A stretch of DNA of 32,750 nt from Streptomyces sp. MP131-18 (GCF_001984575.1 NZ_LZNS01000001.1:5264664-5297413); one strand, 5' to 3'; shown: positions 24,306 to 32,410, numbered from the stretch's first letter. A program made the numbers and translations. The notes: generated by a model from the sequence alone, not told the origin.

Positions 24306-25099
24306 GGCGCCCTCACTTCGGTCCTGGCCGGGACCGTGCCCTGCCGCTTCGCGGCCTGCTCCCGCTCGGCCGCGTCGAACGACAGATGGCGCGCCACGTA
24401 CGCCAGGTGCCCGCTGTAGGTGTCGAGGAACCGCAGCGTCGGGGTGGCGATCGAGACGTAGACGCTGTAGTCGCGCGGCGCGGGCACGGCCAGCTGGAGG
24501 AAGCCGACGCCGATCGCGGGCGGCGGCCCGGTGCGCGTGTCACCGGCCTCGGTGCGGGGGAACGTCACCGACCGCAGCGAGATCGACGTCACGCCGGGGC
24601 CGCAGGGCAGCCGGGACGCCAGCAGCGTGTCCTGCGGGCCCTGAAGCCCCTTCGCCTCCGGCTGGTCGATGTCCGCCGGCTTCTCGGTGGCCTGGCCGAA
24701 GTACTCCTCCTTCTTCGCCTGGTAGATGCTCTCCGCCGTGACCAGCGCGCTGTCGTGGCGGGTGGCCAGGACGGCGACGCTGAGGAAGCCGAGGCTGAGC
24801 GCGCCGTCCTCAAGGCCCGCGCACAGCGCCGACTTGACGACGCCGTCGCGGCTGATCAGCGGGTGCAGGCGCGGCAGGTGCCGGCCCACCTCGGCGAGCA
24901 CCTCCTCGGGCGCGCCGGGCAGCAGCCGTTGCACGGCGTCGCCCCACTCGTCCGGCGAGGGCGTGTCCGGCAGCGGCACGTAGTCGTCCGGGATACGCGA
25001 GACGAACGCGTAGTCCAGCGCGGAGACGACCTCCTCCGCGCCCGGCCCGTTCGGCGTGGTCGGCCCATCCGGTGTGGTCGGCCCGTTCGGCGTGGTCAC
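24302..25099 (-). CDS. Unrecognised soluble protein in the T7SS-associated operon
   Basis: A 265-residue protein without membrane segments, beginning with an 18-residue repeat TTPNGP-TTPDGP-TTPNGP and then EEVVSALDYAFVSRIPDDYV. The body is mixed alpha/beta (LSLGFLSVAVLATRHDSALV; IGVGFLQLAVPAPRDYSVYV; LRFLDTYSGHLAYVARHLSF). I do not recognise its family. Start GTG at 25099 and stop are each within 4-nt GTGA overlaps with the neighbouring genes, so its amount is likely tied to theirs. By position it could be a chaperone for the upstream secreted-type protein, analogous to EspG, but no sequence evidence for that is visible. Confidence 0.8.
   Translation of the reverse strand: MTTPNGPTTPDGPTTPNGPGAEEVVSALDYAFVSRIPDDYVPLPDTPSPDEWGDAVQRLLPGAPEEVLAEVGRHLPRLHPLISRDGVVKSALCAGLEDGALSLGFLSVAVLATRHDSALVTAESIYQAKKEEYFGQATEKPADIDQPEAKGLQGPQDTLLASRLPCGPGVTSISLRSVTFPRTEAGDTRTGPPPAIGVGFLQLAVPAPRDYSVYVSIATPTLRFLDTYSGHLAYVARHLSFDAAEREQAAKRQGTVPARTEVRAP
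25043..25096 (-). repeat. 18-bp repeat, three copies, encoding TTPxGP
   Basis: Three consecutive 18-bp units encode TTPNGP, TTPDGP and TTPNGP immediately after the start codon of the unrecognised 265-residue protein. Probably a flexible N-terminal tail; copy number may vary between strains by slippage. Confidence 0.8.
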
Positions 25100-26445
25100 G
25101 CGACCACCCCCACGTCCTGCCGGGACAGGCCGCTGGTGAAGGCGGTCCCGGCCGAGGTCAGCGCCTGCGAGGCGTTGAACGGGCGGGTGCCGGGGGAGGC
25201 CGCCGACGCGGCCTGCGCGTCCCCGCCGTCCTCGCTCATCGCGTCGCCCACCGTGTCGCCCGCGGAGATCCCCAGGTCCCCGAGCGGGCCGATGACCGGG
25301 ATGTCGTTCCACGTGGTGCCGTCGGCCTCCATCCGCCGGTTCTGGCTGGCACCCCACGCGCCCAGGCCCCCGATCAGGCCGACGACCTCGAACATGCGCC
25401 CGGAGGCCAGCATCACCCAGCCGTCCATGCTCTGCCCCATGCCGCGGAACCAGTTGCCCGCGCCGCCGATGGCGCGCATCGACCGCCCGGCGGCGATGCC
25501 GACCCGGCCCGCGTTGGCGAACGCGCCCCCCACGATGCCGATACCGGCCGCGAACACGCCGATCGCGTCCAGGCCCAGGTCCATCCAGCCGACATCGGCG
25601 CCGCCCGCCATGGCGATGCCGTGGAAGACCAGCGCGCCGAGCGAGGCCCACGCGCCGATCGTCGCCGCCCACGAGCCGATCGCCACCACCAGCGCGGGCA
25701 GCGCGGCGCCGCCGGTGACCGCGATCAGCGTGGCGATCAGGATGACCGCGCAGATCACCCCGGCGATGGCGGCGATATCGCTGAACAGGTCGCCGATCAG
25801 CTTCCACGTGTCCGGGTCCATGAGGAACTCGACGACGCCGCCGATGAAGTCGCCGATCTTGTCGAACAGGCCGGGCTCCGGCGGCGCCTCGTCCGCGGCG
25901 TTCGCCAGCCGTCCCGCGGTGGCGTCCGAGGCGGAGATGTACTCGGAGTTCAGGCCCTGGGCCCGGCTCCTGATCTCCTCAAGCGCCGCGTTCGCCGAGG
26001 TGAGGGCGCCCTGCCGGCGTTCGGCGTCCTCCTCGTGCCGCTCCAGCTCGTCGTCGTCCATCCCCTCGGTGTCCGAAGGCAGCCCGTCGACCTGCGCCTG
26101 CGCCGAACTGACCGCCTGCTGGGCCGAGGCCGCCTCCTCCTCCAGGGCCCTGGCCCTGGCCTGGAAGCCGTCCAGGTCGTTCGCCCACTGCTCCAGGGCC
26201 CTGGCCGCGGCATCCAGGGAGTTCACGGCCCGCTGGAGGTAGGGCGGCAGCTCGTCGAAGGACTCGGTGAACGCGTCGGCGGACCGCCCCACCCAGATGC
26301 CGTTGGAGGAGTTGATCGCCGAGAGCGTGGTGTGCGTCGTGGAGCCCTGACTGGTGACGTCGCGGATGGTCCGCGCGACCGTCTCCGCCGCGTCCAGGTC
26401 ACCGGGGCACGGGTCGAAACCGAGGTGCGGGTAACGGTCGCTCAC
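25096..26445 (-). CDS. Putative T7SS-secreted (WXG-type) protein with hydrophobic C-terminal half
   Basis: A 449-residue protein. The N-terminal region of about 200 residues (YPHLGFDPCPGDLDAAETVA, then NGIWVGRSADAFTESFDELP with a W-V-G turn, then LDAAARALEQWANDLDGFQA and a long coiled coil) resembles the 'putative T7SS-secreted protein' signal domain found at the front of actinobacterial polymorphic toxins. The C-terminal half has Gly/Ala-rich hydrophobic helices (IAGVICAVILIATLIAVTGG; ALVVAIGSWAATIGAWASLG) and a disordered tail, with no nuclease, ADP-ribosyltransferase or peptidase motif. It may insert into membranes instead of carrying an enzymatic toxin. GTG 26445 overlaps the upstream stop (GTGA), and its stop overlaps the next GTG. 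Confidence 0.85.
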   Translation of the reverse strand: MSDRYPHLGFDPCPGDLDAAETVARTIRDVTSQGSTTHTTLSAINSSNGIWVGRSADAFTESFDELPPYLQRAVNSLDAAARALEQWANDLDGFQARARALEEEAASAQQAVSSAQAQVDGLPSDTEGMDDDELERHEEDAERRQGALTSANAALEEIRSRAQGLNSEYISASDATAGRLANAADEAPPEPGLFDKIGDFIGGVVEFLMDPDTWKLIGDLFSDIAAIAGVICAVILIATLIAVTGGAALPALVVAIGSWAATIGAWASLGALVFHGIAMAGGADVGWMDLGLDAIGVFAAGIGIVGGAFANAGRVGIAAGRSMRAIGGAGNWFRGMGQSMDGWVMLASGRMFEVVGLIGGLGAWGASQNRRMEADGTTWNDIPVIGPLGDLGISAGDTVGDAMSEDGGDAQAASAASPGTRPFNASQALTSAGTAFTSGLSRQDVGVVA

Positions 26446-26741
26446 GCCGCACCGCCGCCCTCGCGCAGCGCGCGCTCCAGGTCCTCGTCCGTGACGTTGA
26501 AGGTGTCGGCCGCGTTGTTGGCGACATCGCCTATGCCCCGCGCCAGCTCGGAGAGCTGGCCGAATCCGTAGTCCCAGGAGTCCGCGAACTCGTCGCACCG
26601 GCCGGACAGCGCCGGCGGGCCGATCCGGCCGGCGTCCGTGTCGGCCAGCGAGCGCGACGCGGTGCGCATGTCCTCGCCGCTCGACTCCAGTTTCCGGGCG
26701 AGTTCCCGGACGTCGTCCTCCAGGAAGCGCAGAAATGACAC
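26442..26741 (-). CDS. WXG100-sized / EspC-like T7SS-associated protein
   Basis: A 99-residue helical protein, first gene of the four-gene operon. Start GTG 26741 is chosen because GGGGAGG (26747-26753) is 5 nt upstream; the in-frame ATGs at 26765 and 26795 have no ribosome-binding site. Two helices are apparent: LRFLEDDVRELARKLESSGE, and CDEFADSWDYGFGQLSELAR continuing to ADTFNVTDEDLERALRE, with a central turn. Size, layout and the Trp before the second helix fit the WXG100/EspC-like group of T7SS targets and partners. It may heterodimerise with the adjacent 449-residue protein. The stop overlaps that gene's start by 4 nt. Confidence 0.78.
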   Translation of the reverse strand: MSFLRFLEDDVRELARKLESSGEDMRTASRSLADTDAGRIGPPALSGRCDEFADSWDYGFGQLSELARGIGDVANNAADTFNVTDEDLERALREGGGAA

Positions 26742-27053
26742 GATGTCCTCCCCGTATCCGCACATGACTGTGGTAAGCGGAACCCCGCCGTCCATCCGTG
26801 GTCTGGGCTCGGGTGCCAGGACACGATGGCCCGCGGGGGCCGTTCGGCGACAGGGAAGACACCCGAGCGTTATCCGACGGTTGCAGCCCCGAGGTGACCG
26901 AGAAGAAATGGGTCAGGAACGTCACCGAACCTCCCCCGCATCCACACGCCGGCAAAAACCGGCCCGGCCACGGAGCATGCGGAAACGCCGGAAGGGCGGC
27001 GCCCGGCGCGCAAGATGCGCGCGCCTGGCTCCGCCCTTCCGGGATGCGGGAGG
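26742..27053. other. Gap holding the T7SS operon leader and the WXG100 gene terminator
   Basis: This 312-bp interval lies between two minus-strand genes. Its right part is a strong hairpin terminating the WXG100 gene. Its left part must contain the promoter of the four-gene operon, but no clear -35/-10 pair stands out. An inverted repeat, GGTGAC (26893-26898) and GTCACC (26921-26926), could be a regulatory site. No credible gene is seen. Confidence 0.5.
26988..27042 (-). terminator. Strong terminator hairpin after the WXG100 gene
   Basis: Perfect 12-bp arms, CCGGAAGGGCGG at 26988-26999 and CCGCCCTTCCGG at 27031-27042, enclose a further nested inverted repeat (GGCGCGC/GCGCGCC at 27005-27011 and 27019-27025). 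It begins 11 bp past the WXG100 stop in the direction of transcription. Only a short T run follows, as is common for high-GC terminators. Confidence 0.85.
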
Positions 27054-27350
27054 TCAGCCGCGGATGGCGCTCTCCAGACCGGTGTCGGTCTCCTCCATCG
27101 TGTCGGCGGCCGTCTTCAGGAACTGGCCCATGCCCTGGAGGCCCTCGAGCACCTTCTTGGCACCCTGGGTGAACTCACGGTACGACTCGTCGAAGGCGCG
27201 CGACGAACGCGACGTCACGTAGCCGTCCGAAACCAGGCCGTCGATGAAGCTCTGGAGCTCCTCCAGCTTCGCGTCCATGGTCTCGTACTCGGAGATGAGC
27301 CGATCGCCGGCCGTCCGCATCTCGTCATATGTCACCTTGATGTCAGACAT
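27054..27350 (-). CDS. WXG100-family type VII secretion protein without the WXG motif
   Basis: A 98-residue EsxA-like protein: two helices (YDEMRTAGDRLISEYETMDA; RSSRAFDESYREFTQGAKKV) around a loop, acidic overall, with the long second helix ending KTAADTMEETDTGLESAIRG. At the turn where WXG100 proteins have W-x-G the sequence is SDGYVTSRSSRAF, so the Trp is Tyr and the Gly is lost, while the following AF is kept. ATG 27350 has a very strong GAGGAGGGG site 7 nt upstream, consistent with abundant synthesis, and a strong terminator follows. It is divergent from the EccC/EssC gene, whose ATPase domains would recognise its C-terminus for export. Confidence 0.9.
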   Translation of the reverse strand: MSDIKVTYDEMRTAGDRLISEYETMDAKLEELQSFIDGLVSDGYVTSRSSRAFDESYREFTQGAKKVLEGLQGMGQFLKTAADTMEETDTGLESAIRG

Positions 27351-27564
27351 ACGGTTCCCCTCCTCTGTGGGGCGGAGGGCCGCTCCCCCCGCTGTACTCC
27401 GATGAGCGACGTGGCCCCCCGTGTCCTGGCAGCGCCACGGCCACAATCAGACTACGTCCGCCGAGCACAGGACGATACCCCCGGTCAAGAGGGCCCTTCC
27501 CGTGCCTCGGTGACTCCTAGGACGCCAGACGTTCCCCGGCGGTTGCACCCAGTCCCAGCACCCG

Positions 27565-27592
27565 TTGTCACACACACGCAAGATGCGATTAT
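27565..27592 (+). promoter_or_regulatory. Candidate housekeeping promoter of the EccC gene
   Basis: TTGTCA (27565-27570, 5 of 6 to TTGACA) and GATTAT (27587-27592, 4 of 6 to TATAAT) separated by 16 bp lie about 50 bp before the GTG at 27641, within the 290-bp divergent gap to the WXG100 gene. The rest of the gap presumably holds the opposite promoter, which I could not place. Confidence 0.35.
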
Positions 27593-27640
27593 GGTCATGT
27601 CCAGCGAAGCACCTTGCTGTGTCAATACGGGAGGAACAGC

Positions 27641-30600
27641 GTGCGCCTGACCCTGACAGTCGTCGACCCGGTCGGGGGGCAAAGTGCCGACACGGTGATC
27701 GACGCGGCCCCCGAGACACAGATCGGGGACCTCACCCCCGAGTTCACCCGCCTCGTCGGGAGCCGGTTCAGCCAGCAGGCGGCGATGGCGGGCCCCGGCG
27801 GCATGCAGGACCCGGGCGGCGCCGCCCACATATTCGTGAACGGCGACTACGTCGATCCCGCGCTGACCCTGGCCCAGTCGCCGCTGCGCGAGGGCAGCGT
27901 CGTCAGCCTGCACAACCCCAGCGGCTGCTGGCCGGGCGAGCCCAGCGGCATCGTCGAGTTCCGCGTCGTGGGCGGCCCGGGCGCCGGTGCCGTGCACCGG
28001 CTCGGCACCGGGCGCGTCGAGATCGGCACCGGCCAGCAGATGCACATCCGCGTCGACGACCCCACCCTCCCCGAGCACGCCATGACGCTGCGCGTCGCCG
28101 CGGACGGCACCTGCAAGGTCACCGTCTACAGCGAGACCCAGCCGACCCTGGACGGCGAGCCGTTCACACACACCGAGGGCGACCGCGCCGACTGGAAGCT
28201 GGGCAAGCAGCTGGCCGTCGGCGACGCGCTGTTCGAGCTGACGCCCTACTTCCCGCCCGACGCGGCCCTGAAGGTCTCCGAGGACGGCGGCGGCCTCGAC
28301 TACAACCGCCCGCCGCGCCTCCTGCCGCCCGAGCGGCAGACCGCGTTCACGCTGCCCAAGCCGCCCGGCGAACGGGAGCGGCGTCCGATTCCCTGGCTCA
28401 TGGCGATCCTGCCCGTCGTCGGCGCGGTCGCGCTGGCCAGCCTCACCGGCCGCTGGCTGTTCCTGGCCATGGCGTTCATGAGCCCGATCATGCTGCTGTC
28501 CAACTACTTCATGGACAAGAAGCGTGGCCGGATATCGCATGCCCAGAAGCTTCAGGAGTACCACGAGCGCAAGGCCCGGATCGAGAAGGACGCCAGGGAC
28601 GCGCTGATCGCCGAACGGTTCGCCCGCCGGCACGCCGCGCCCGACCCGGCGACCGTCCTCACCCAGGCCACCGGGCCCCGCACCCGCCTGTGGGAGCGCC
28701 GCCGCACCGACGAGGACCACCTGCTCCTGCGCATCGGCACCGTCGAGCTCGACTCGGAAGTCGTGCTCACCGACCCCGAGCAGGACGAGCACAAGCGCCA
28801 GGTCTTCTGGAAGATCGCCGACGCGCCCGTCACGCTGCCGCTGCGCACCCTCGGCGTCATCGGCTTCGCCGGCCAGGGCGACACCGCGCGGTCCCTCGCC
28901 CGCTGGGCCGTCAGCCAGGTCGCCGTCCTCCAGAGCCCGGTCGACGTCCAGTTCTTCCTGCTGACCGACGGCTCCGGCCAGTACAGCTGGGACTGGATGC
29001 GCTGGCTGCCGCACGCGAGGCCCAGCGCGGAACACGAGGTCAACGCGCTCATCGGCACCGACGCCGAGACGATCGGCGCCCGTATCGCCGAGCTGACCGG
29101 GCTGCTGGACGCCAGGAAGAAGGCCGCCAGGGAGGCCGGTTCCCGCGGCGGCCTGTTCAAGGACCCCGACATCGTCGTGGTGCTCGACGGCTCCCGCCGC
29201 ATGCGGTCCCTGCCCGGCGTCATCCGGCTGCTGCGCGAGGGCCCCGAGGTCCAGATCTACGCGCTGTGCCTCGACGACGAGGAACGATTCCTCCCCGGCG
29301 AGTGCCAGGCCGTCGTCATCGCCGAGCCCAACCCCGACCGCGTCAGCCAGGGCGGCACCCGCAACCCCGGCTACGCCACCGGCTTCCACACCTTCCTCGC
29401 CGTCCCCGGCGGCGGCCCGGGCCAGATGCCCGGCCAGTCCGCCGGGCCCGCGCCCGTCCAGGTCGCCGACCGGCTCCGCGTCGAACAGACCGGCGCCTGG
29501 CGCATCAGGGGCGTGCGGCCCGACTGGGTCAGGGCCGAATGGTGCGAGCTGCTGGCCCGTTCGCTGTCCCCGATCCGCGACATCAGCGGCGAGTCCGAGG
29601 ACGCGGCCCTGCCCTCCGCCAGCCGCCTCCTCGACGTCCTGGAGCTGGAGCCGCCGACCGCAGGCGCCATCGCCGCCCGCTGGCGGCTCGGCGGGCAGTC
29701 CACCGAGGCCGTCATCGGCGAGTCCTACGACGGCGGGTTCGCCATCGACATGCGCCGCGACGGCCCGCACGGCCTCATCGCCGGCACCACCGGATCCGGC
29801 AAGTCCGAGCTGCTCCAGACGATCGTCGCCTCGCTCGCGGTGGCCAACACCCCGGAAAACATGACGTTCGTCCTCGTCGACTACAAGGGCGGCTCCGCGT
29901 TCAAGGACTGCGTCCAGCTGCCCCACACCGTCGGCATGGTCACCGACCTCGACAACCACCTGGTCGAACGGGCGCTGACCTCCCTCGGCGCCGAGCTGAC
30001 CCGCCGCGAACACATCCTCGCCGGCGTCGGCGCCAAGGACATCGAGGACTACCAGGACCTGATGCGCCGCTCTCCTGGCCAACTCCAGTCCATGCCGCGG
30101 CTGCTCATCGTCATCGACGAGTTCGCCTCGATGGCCCGCGAACTGCCCGACTTCGTCAAGGGCCTGGTCAACATCGCGCAGCGGGGCCGCTCGCTCGGTA
30201 TCCACCTGCTGCTGGCCACCCAGCGGCCGAGCGGCGTCGTCTCCCCGGAGATCCGCGCCAACACCAACCTGCGGATCGCGCTGCGCGTCACCGACGCCAG
30301 CGAGTCCACCGACGTCATCAACGCGCCCGACGCCGGCCTCATCGCCAAGTCCACGCCCGGCCGTGCGTTCGTCCGCCTCGGCCACTCCTCCCTCGTGCCC
30401 TTCCAGTCGGGACGCGTCGGCGGGCGCCGCCCCGGCGCCGTCGACCCGGCCGTCCGCAGGCCGTGGACCGGCCGCCTCGACTGGAACGACCTGGGCCGCG
30501 CCCAGCTCAAGCGCCCGCCGGGGGCCAAGTCGCAGGAAGAGGAGATCACCGACCTCAAGGTGCTCGTCGACTCCGTCATCGAGGCCGACCGGCAGCTCGG

Positions 30601-32212
30601 CTTCCCCAAGCAGCACAGCCCGTGGCTGCCCGCCCTGCCCGACCAGGTGCTGCTGCGCGACCTGGAGCACCCGATCCCCGGCGGGCCGCTGCCCGCGGCC
30701 CCGTTCGGCATCGAGGACCTGCCGGAGCAGCAGGCCAGGCGCTCCGTCGCGATCGACTTCAAGTCCTTCAGCCACATGATCGTCGGCGGCGCGGCGCGCA
30801 GCGGCCGTTCCCAGCTGCTGCGCACCATCGCCGGCTCGCTCGGCTGGATTCACTCCGCCGCCGACGTCCACCTGTACGGCATCGACTGCGGCAACGGCGC
30901 GCTCAACGCCCTGGTCAAGCTGCCCAACTGCGGCGCGGTCGTCAGCCGCAACCAGACCGAACGCGTGCGCCGCCTCATCCAGCGGCTCCGCAAGGAGGTG
31001 GACCGCCGCCAGGAGGTGCTGGGGCAGGACGCGCTGGCCGACATCGGCGAACAGCGCGCCGCCGCCGCCCCGGACAACCGGCTGCCGCACATCGTGGTGC
31101 TGCTCGACCGCTGGGAGGGCTGGGTCTCCACGCTCGGCGAGATCGACCACGGCGCGCTGACCGACGAGCTGTACGTCATCCTCCGCGAGGGCGCCAGCGT
31201 CGGCATCCACCTGGTCATCACCGGCGACCGTTCCGTCCTCTCCGGCCGGATCTCCTCGCTGACCGAGGAGAAGTACACGCTGCGTCTCTCCGACCGCTCC
31301 GACTACTCCAACATCGGCATGCCCGCCCGCAAGGTGCCGGAAGAGATCGCCGACGGCCGCATGTTCCGCAGCCAGGTGCTCACCGAGATCCAGGTCGCGG
31401 TGCTCGCCGAGGAGCTGTCCGGCCAGGCCCAGGCCGCCGCCCTGACCGCCATCGGCGACTGGGCCACCCAGCGCGACGCGGCCCTGCCGCGCGCCAAGCG
31501 CCCGTTCCGCGTCGACGTCCTGCCCAGCCGCCTCACCTTCGCCGACGCGTGGGAGATGCGGGACACCGAGACCTCCGGCTCGCCGGTCTGGGGCCTCATC
31601 GGCGTCGGCGGCGACGAACTCATGGCCTACGGGCCCGACCTGGCCCAGGGCACGCCCGCGTTCATCGTGGCAGGACCGGCCAAGTCCGGGCGCTCCACGG
31701 TGCTGACGATGCTCGCCCACTCCTACCTGGCCCAGGGCGCCCGCGTCGTCGTGGCCGCACCTCGGCCCTCGCCGCTGCGCGACCTGGCGGGGCAGCCGGG
31801 CGTCATCCAGGTCTTCACCTCCGACGACCTGTCCGAGGCCGACGTGCGGGACGCCATGAGCACGTCCTCGCCGCAGAGCCCCATCGTGTTCCTGGTCGAC
31901 GACGGCGAGGACCTGCGGCGCTGCGACGGCGGCGACGAGCTGAAGAACATCATCACCAAGGGCACGGAGCTGGGCCGCTACCTGGTCCTCGGCGGCGACG
32001 AGGGCGATATCTGCGGCGGCTTCTCCGGCTGGCAGGTCGACGCGAAGAAGGCCCGCCGCGGCGTGCTGCTCTCCCCGGCCTCCCACCGCAGCGGCGAGCT
32101 GATCGGCGCCAAGCTGCCGCGCAGCGCGGCCAGCGAACAGCCCACCCCCGGCCGGGCCATCCTGCACCTCGGCGACGGCGTCCCCTTCACGGTGACCACC
32201 CCGGCACCGTAA
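27641..32212 (+). CDS. eccC: Type VII secretion FtsK/SpoIIIE ATPase, EccC/EssC type
   Basis: A 1523-residue motor of the T7SS membrane complex. Start GTG 27641 follows GGGAGG by 6 nt. Residues 1-95 look ubiquitin/YukD-like (RLTLTVVDPVGGQSADTVID; FVNGDYVDPALTLAQSPLRE). FHA-like strands follow at about 105-215 (VHRLGTGRVEIGTGQQMHIR). Two membrane helices lie at about 248-290 (IPWLMAILPVVGAVALASLT). Three ATPase domains follow. D1 is canonical, with Walker A GTTGSGKS (715-722) and Walker B LLIVIDEF (Asp826, Glu827). D2 has GAARSGRS (Arg1056 in place of Lys) and LLDRW (Asp1156, Arg1157). D3 has GPAKSGRS (Arg1351) and FLVDD (Asp1420). The N-terminal layout is closer to EssC than to mycobacterial EccC. 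Confidence 0.95.
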   Translation: MRLTLTVVDPVGGQSADTVIDAAPETQIGDLTPEFTRLVGSRFSQQAAMAGPGGMQDPGGAAHIFVNGDYVDPALTLAQSPLREGSVVSLHNPSGCWPGEPSGIVEFRVVGGPGAGAVHRLGTGRVEIGTGQQMHIRVDDPTLPEHAMTLRVAADGTCKVTVYSETQPTLDGEPFTHTEGDRADWKLGKQLAVGDALFELTPYFPPDAALKVSEDGGGLDYNRPPRLLPPERQTAFTLPKPPGERERRPIPWLMAILPVVGAVALASLTGRWLFLAMAFMSPIMLLSNYFMDKKRGRISHAQKLQEYHERKARIEKDARDALIAERFARRHAAPDPATVLTQATGPRTRLWERRRTDEDHLLLRIGTVELDSEVVLTDPEQDEHKRQVFWKIADAPVTLPLRTLGVIGFAGQGDTARSLARWAVSQVAVLQSPVDVQFFLLTDGSGQYSWDWMRWLPHARPSAEHEVNALIGTDAETIGARIAELTGLLDARKKAAREAGSRGGLFKDPDIVVVLDGSRRMRSLPGVIRLLREGPEVQIYALCLDDEERFLPGECQAVVIAEPNPDRVSQGGTRNPGYATGFHTFLAVPGGGPGQMPGQSAGPAPVQVADRLRVEQTGAWRIRGVRPDWVRAEWCELLARSLSPIRDISGESEDAALPSASRLLDVLELEPPTAGAIAARWRLGGQSTEAVIGESYDGGFAIDMRRDGPHGLIAGTTGSGKSELLQTIVASLAVANTPENMTFVLVDYKGGSAFKDCVQLPHTVGMVTDLDNHLVERALTSLGAELTRREHILAGVGAKDIEDYQDLMRRSPGQLQSMPRLLIVIDEFASMARELPDFVKGLVNIAQRGRSLGIHLLLATQRPSGVVSPEIRANTNLRIALRVTDASESTDVINAPDAGLIAKSTPGRAFVRLGHSSLVPFQSGRVGGRRPGAVDPAVRRPWTGRLDWNDLGRAQLKRPPGAKSQEEEITDLKVLVDSVIEADRQLGFPKQHSPWLPALPDQVLLRDLEHPIPGGPLPAAPFGIEDLPEQQARRSVAIDFKSFSHMIVGGAARSGRSQLLRTIAGSLGWIHSAADVHLYGIDCGNGALNALVKLPNCGAVVSRNQTERVRRLIQRLRKEVDRRQEVLGQDALADIGEQRAAAAPDNRLPHIVVLLDRWEGWVSTLGEIDHGALTDELYVILREGASVGIHLVITGDRSVLSGRISSLTEEKYTLRLSDRSDYSNIGMPARKVPEEIADGRMFRSQVLTEIQVAVLAEELSGQAQAAALTAIGDWATQRDAALPRAKRPFRVDVLPSRLTFADAWEMRDTETSGSPVWGLIGVGGDELMAYGPDLAQGTPAFIVAGPAKSGRSTVLTMLAHSYLAQGARVVVAAPRPSPLRDLAGQPGVIQVFTSDDLSEADVRDAMSTSSPQSPIVFLVDDGEDLRRCDGGDELKNIITKGTELGRYLVLGGDEGDICGGFSGWQVDAKKARRGVLLSPASHRSGELIGAKLPRSAASEQPTPGRAILHLGDGVPFTVTTPAP

Positions 32213-32235
32213 CGGCCTCCGGCCATCCGCAGAGG

Positions 32236-32280
32236 CGGCCGTCCCCCGCCGCGGGGGGCGGCCGTTCGCCGTTTCCCTTT
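32236..32280 (+). terminator. Rho-independent-type terminator after eccC
   Basis: Arms CGGCCGTCCCCC (32236-32247) and GGGGGGCGGCCG (32253-32264) form a 12-bp stem with one G-U pair and a 5-nt loop, followed by a T-rich stretch (GTTTCCCTTT at 32271-32280). It starts 24 bp after the eccC stop, so eccC is probably the last gene of its transcript. Confidence 0.85.
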
Positions 32281-32410
32281 CCCCGACCGGAACCGGTCCG
32301 GGACCCCTCCCGGAGCGCGGCCTCTACCGTCACGCCGACGCCTCACGGCCCTGGCTTCGTGCCCGGGGCCGGGGCCGAAGAGGAGATGACTCCCCAAGGA
32401 GGGTAACTCG

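Noticed and set aside
27485..32167. A 1560-codon open frame on the minus strand opposite eccC
   Set aside because: A shadow of eccC in high-GC sequence: no recognisable motif and low-complexity composition. The plus-strand frame has full T7SS ATPase motifs.
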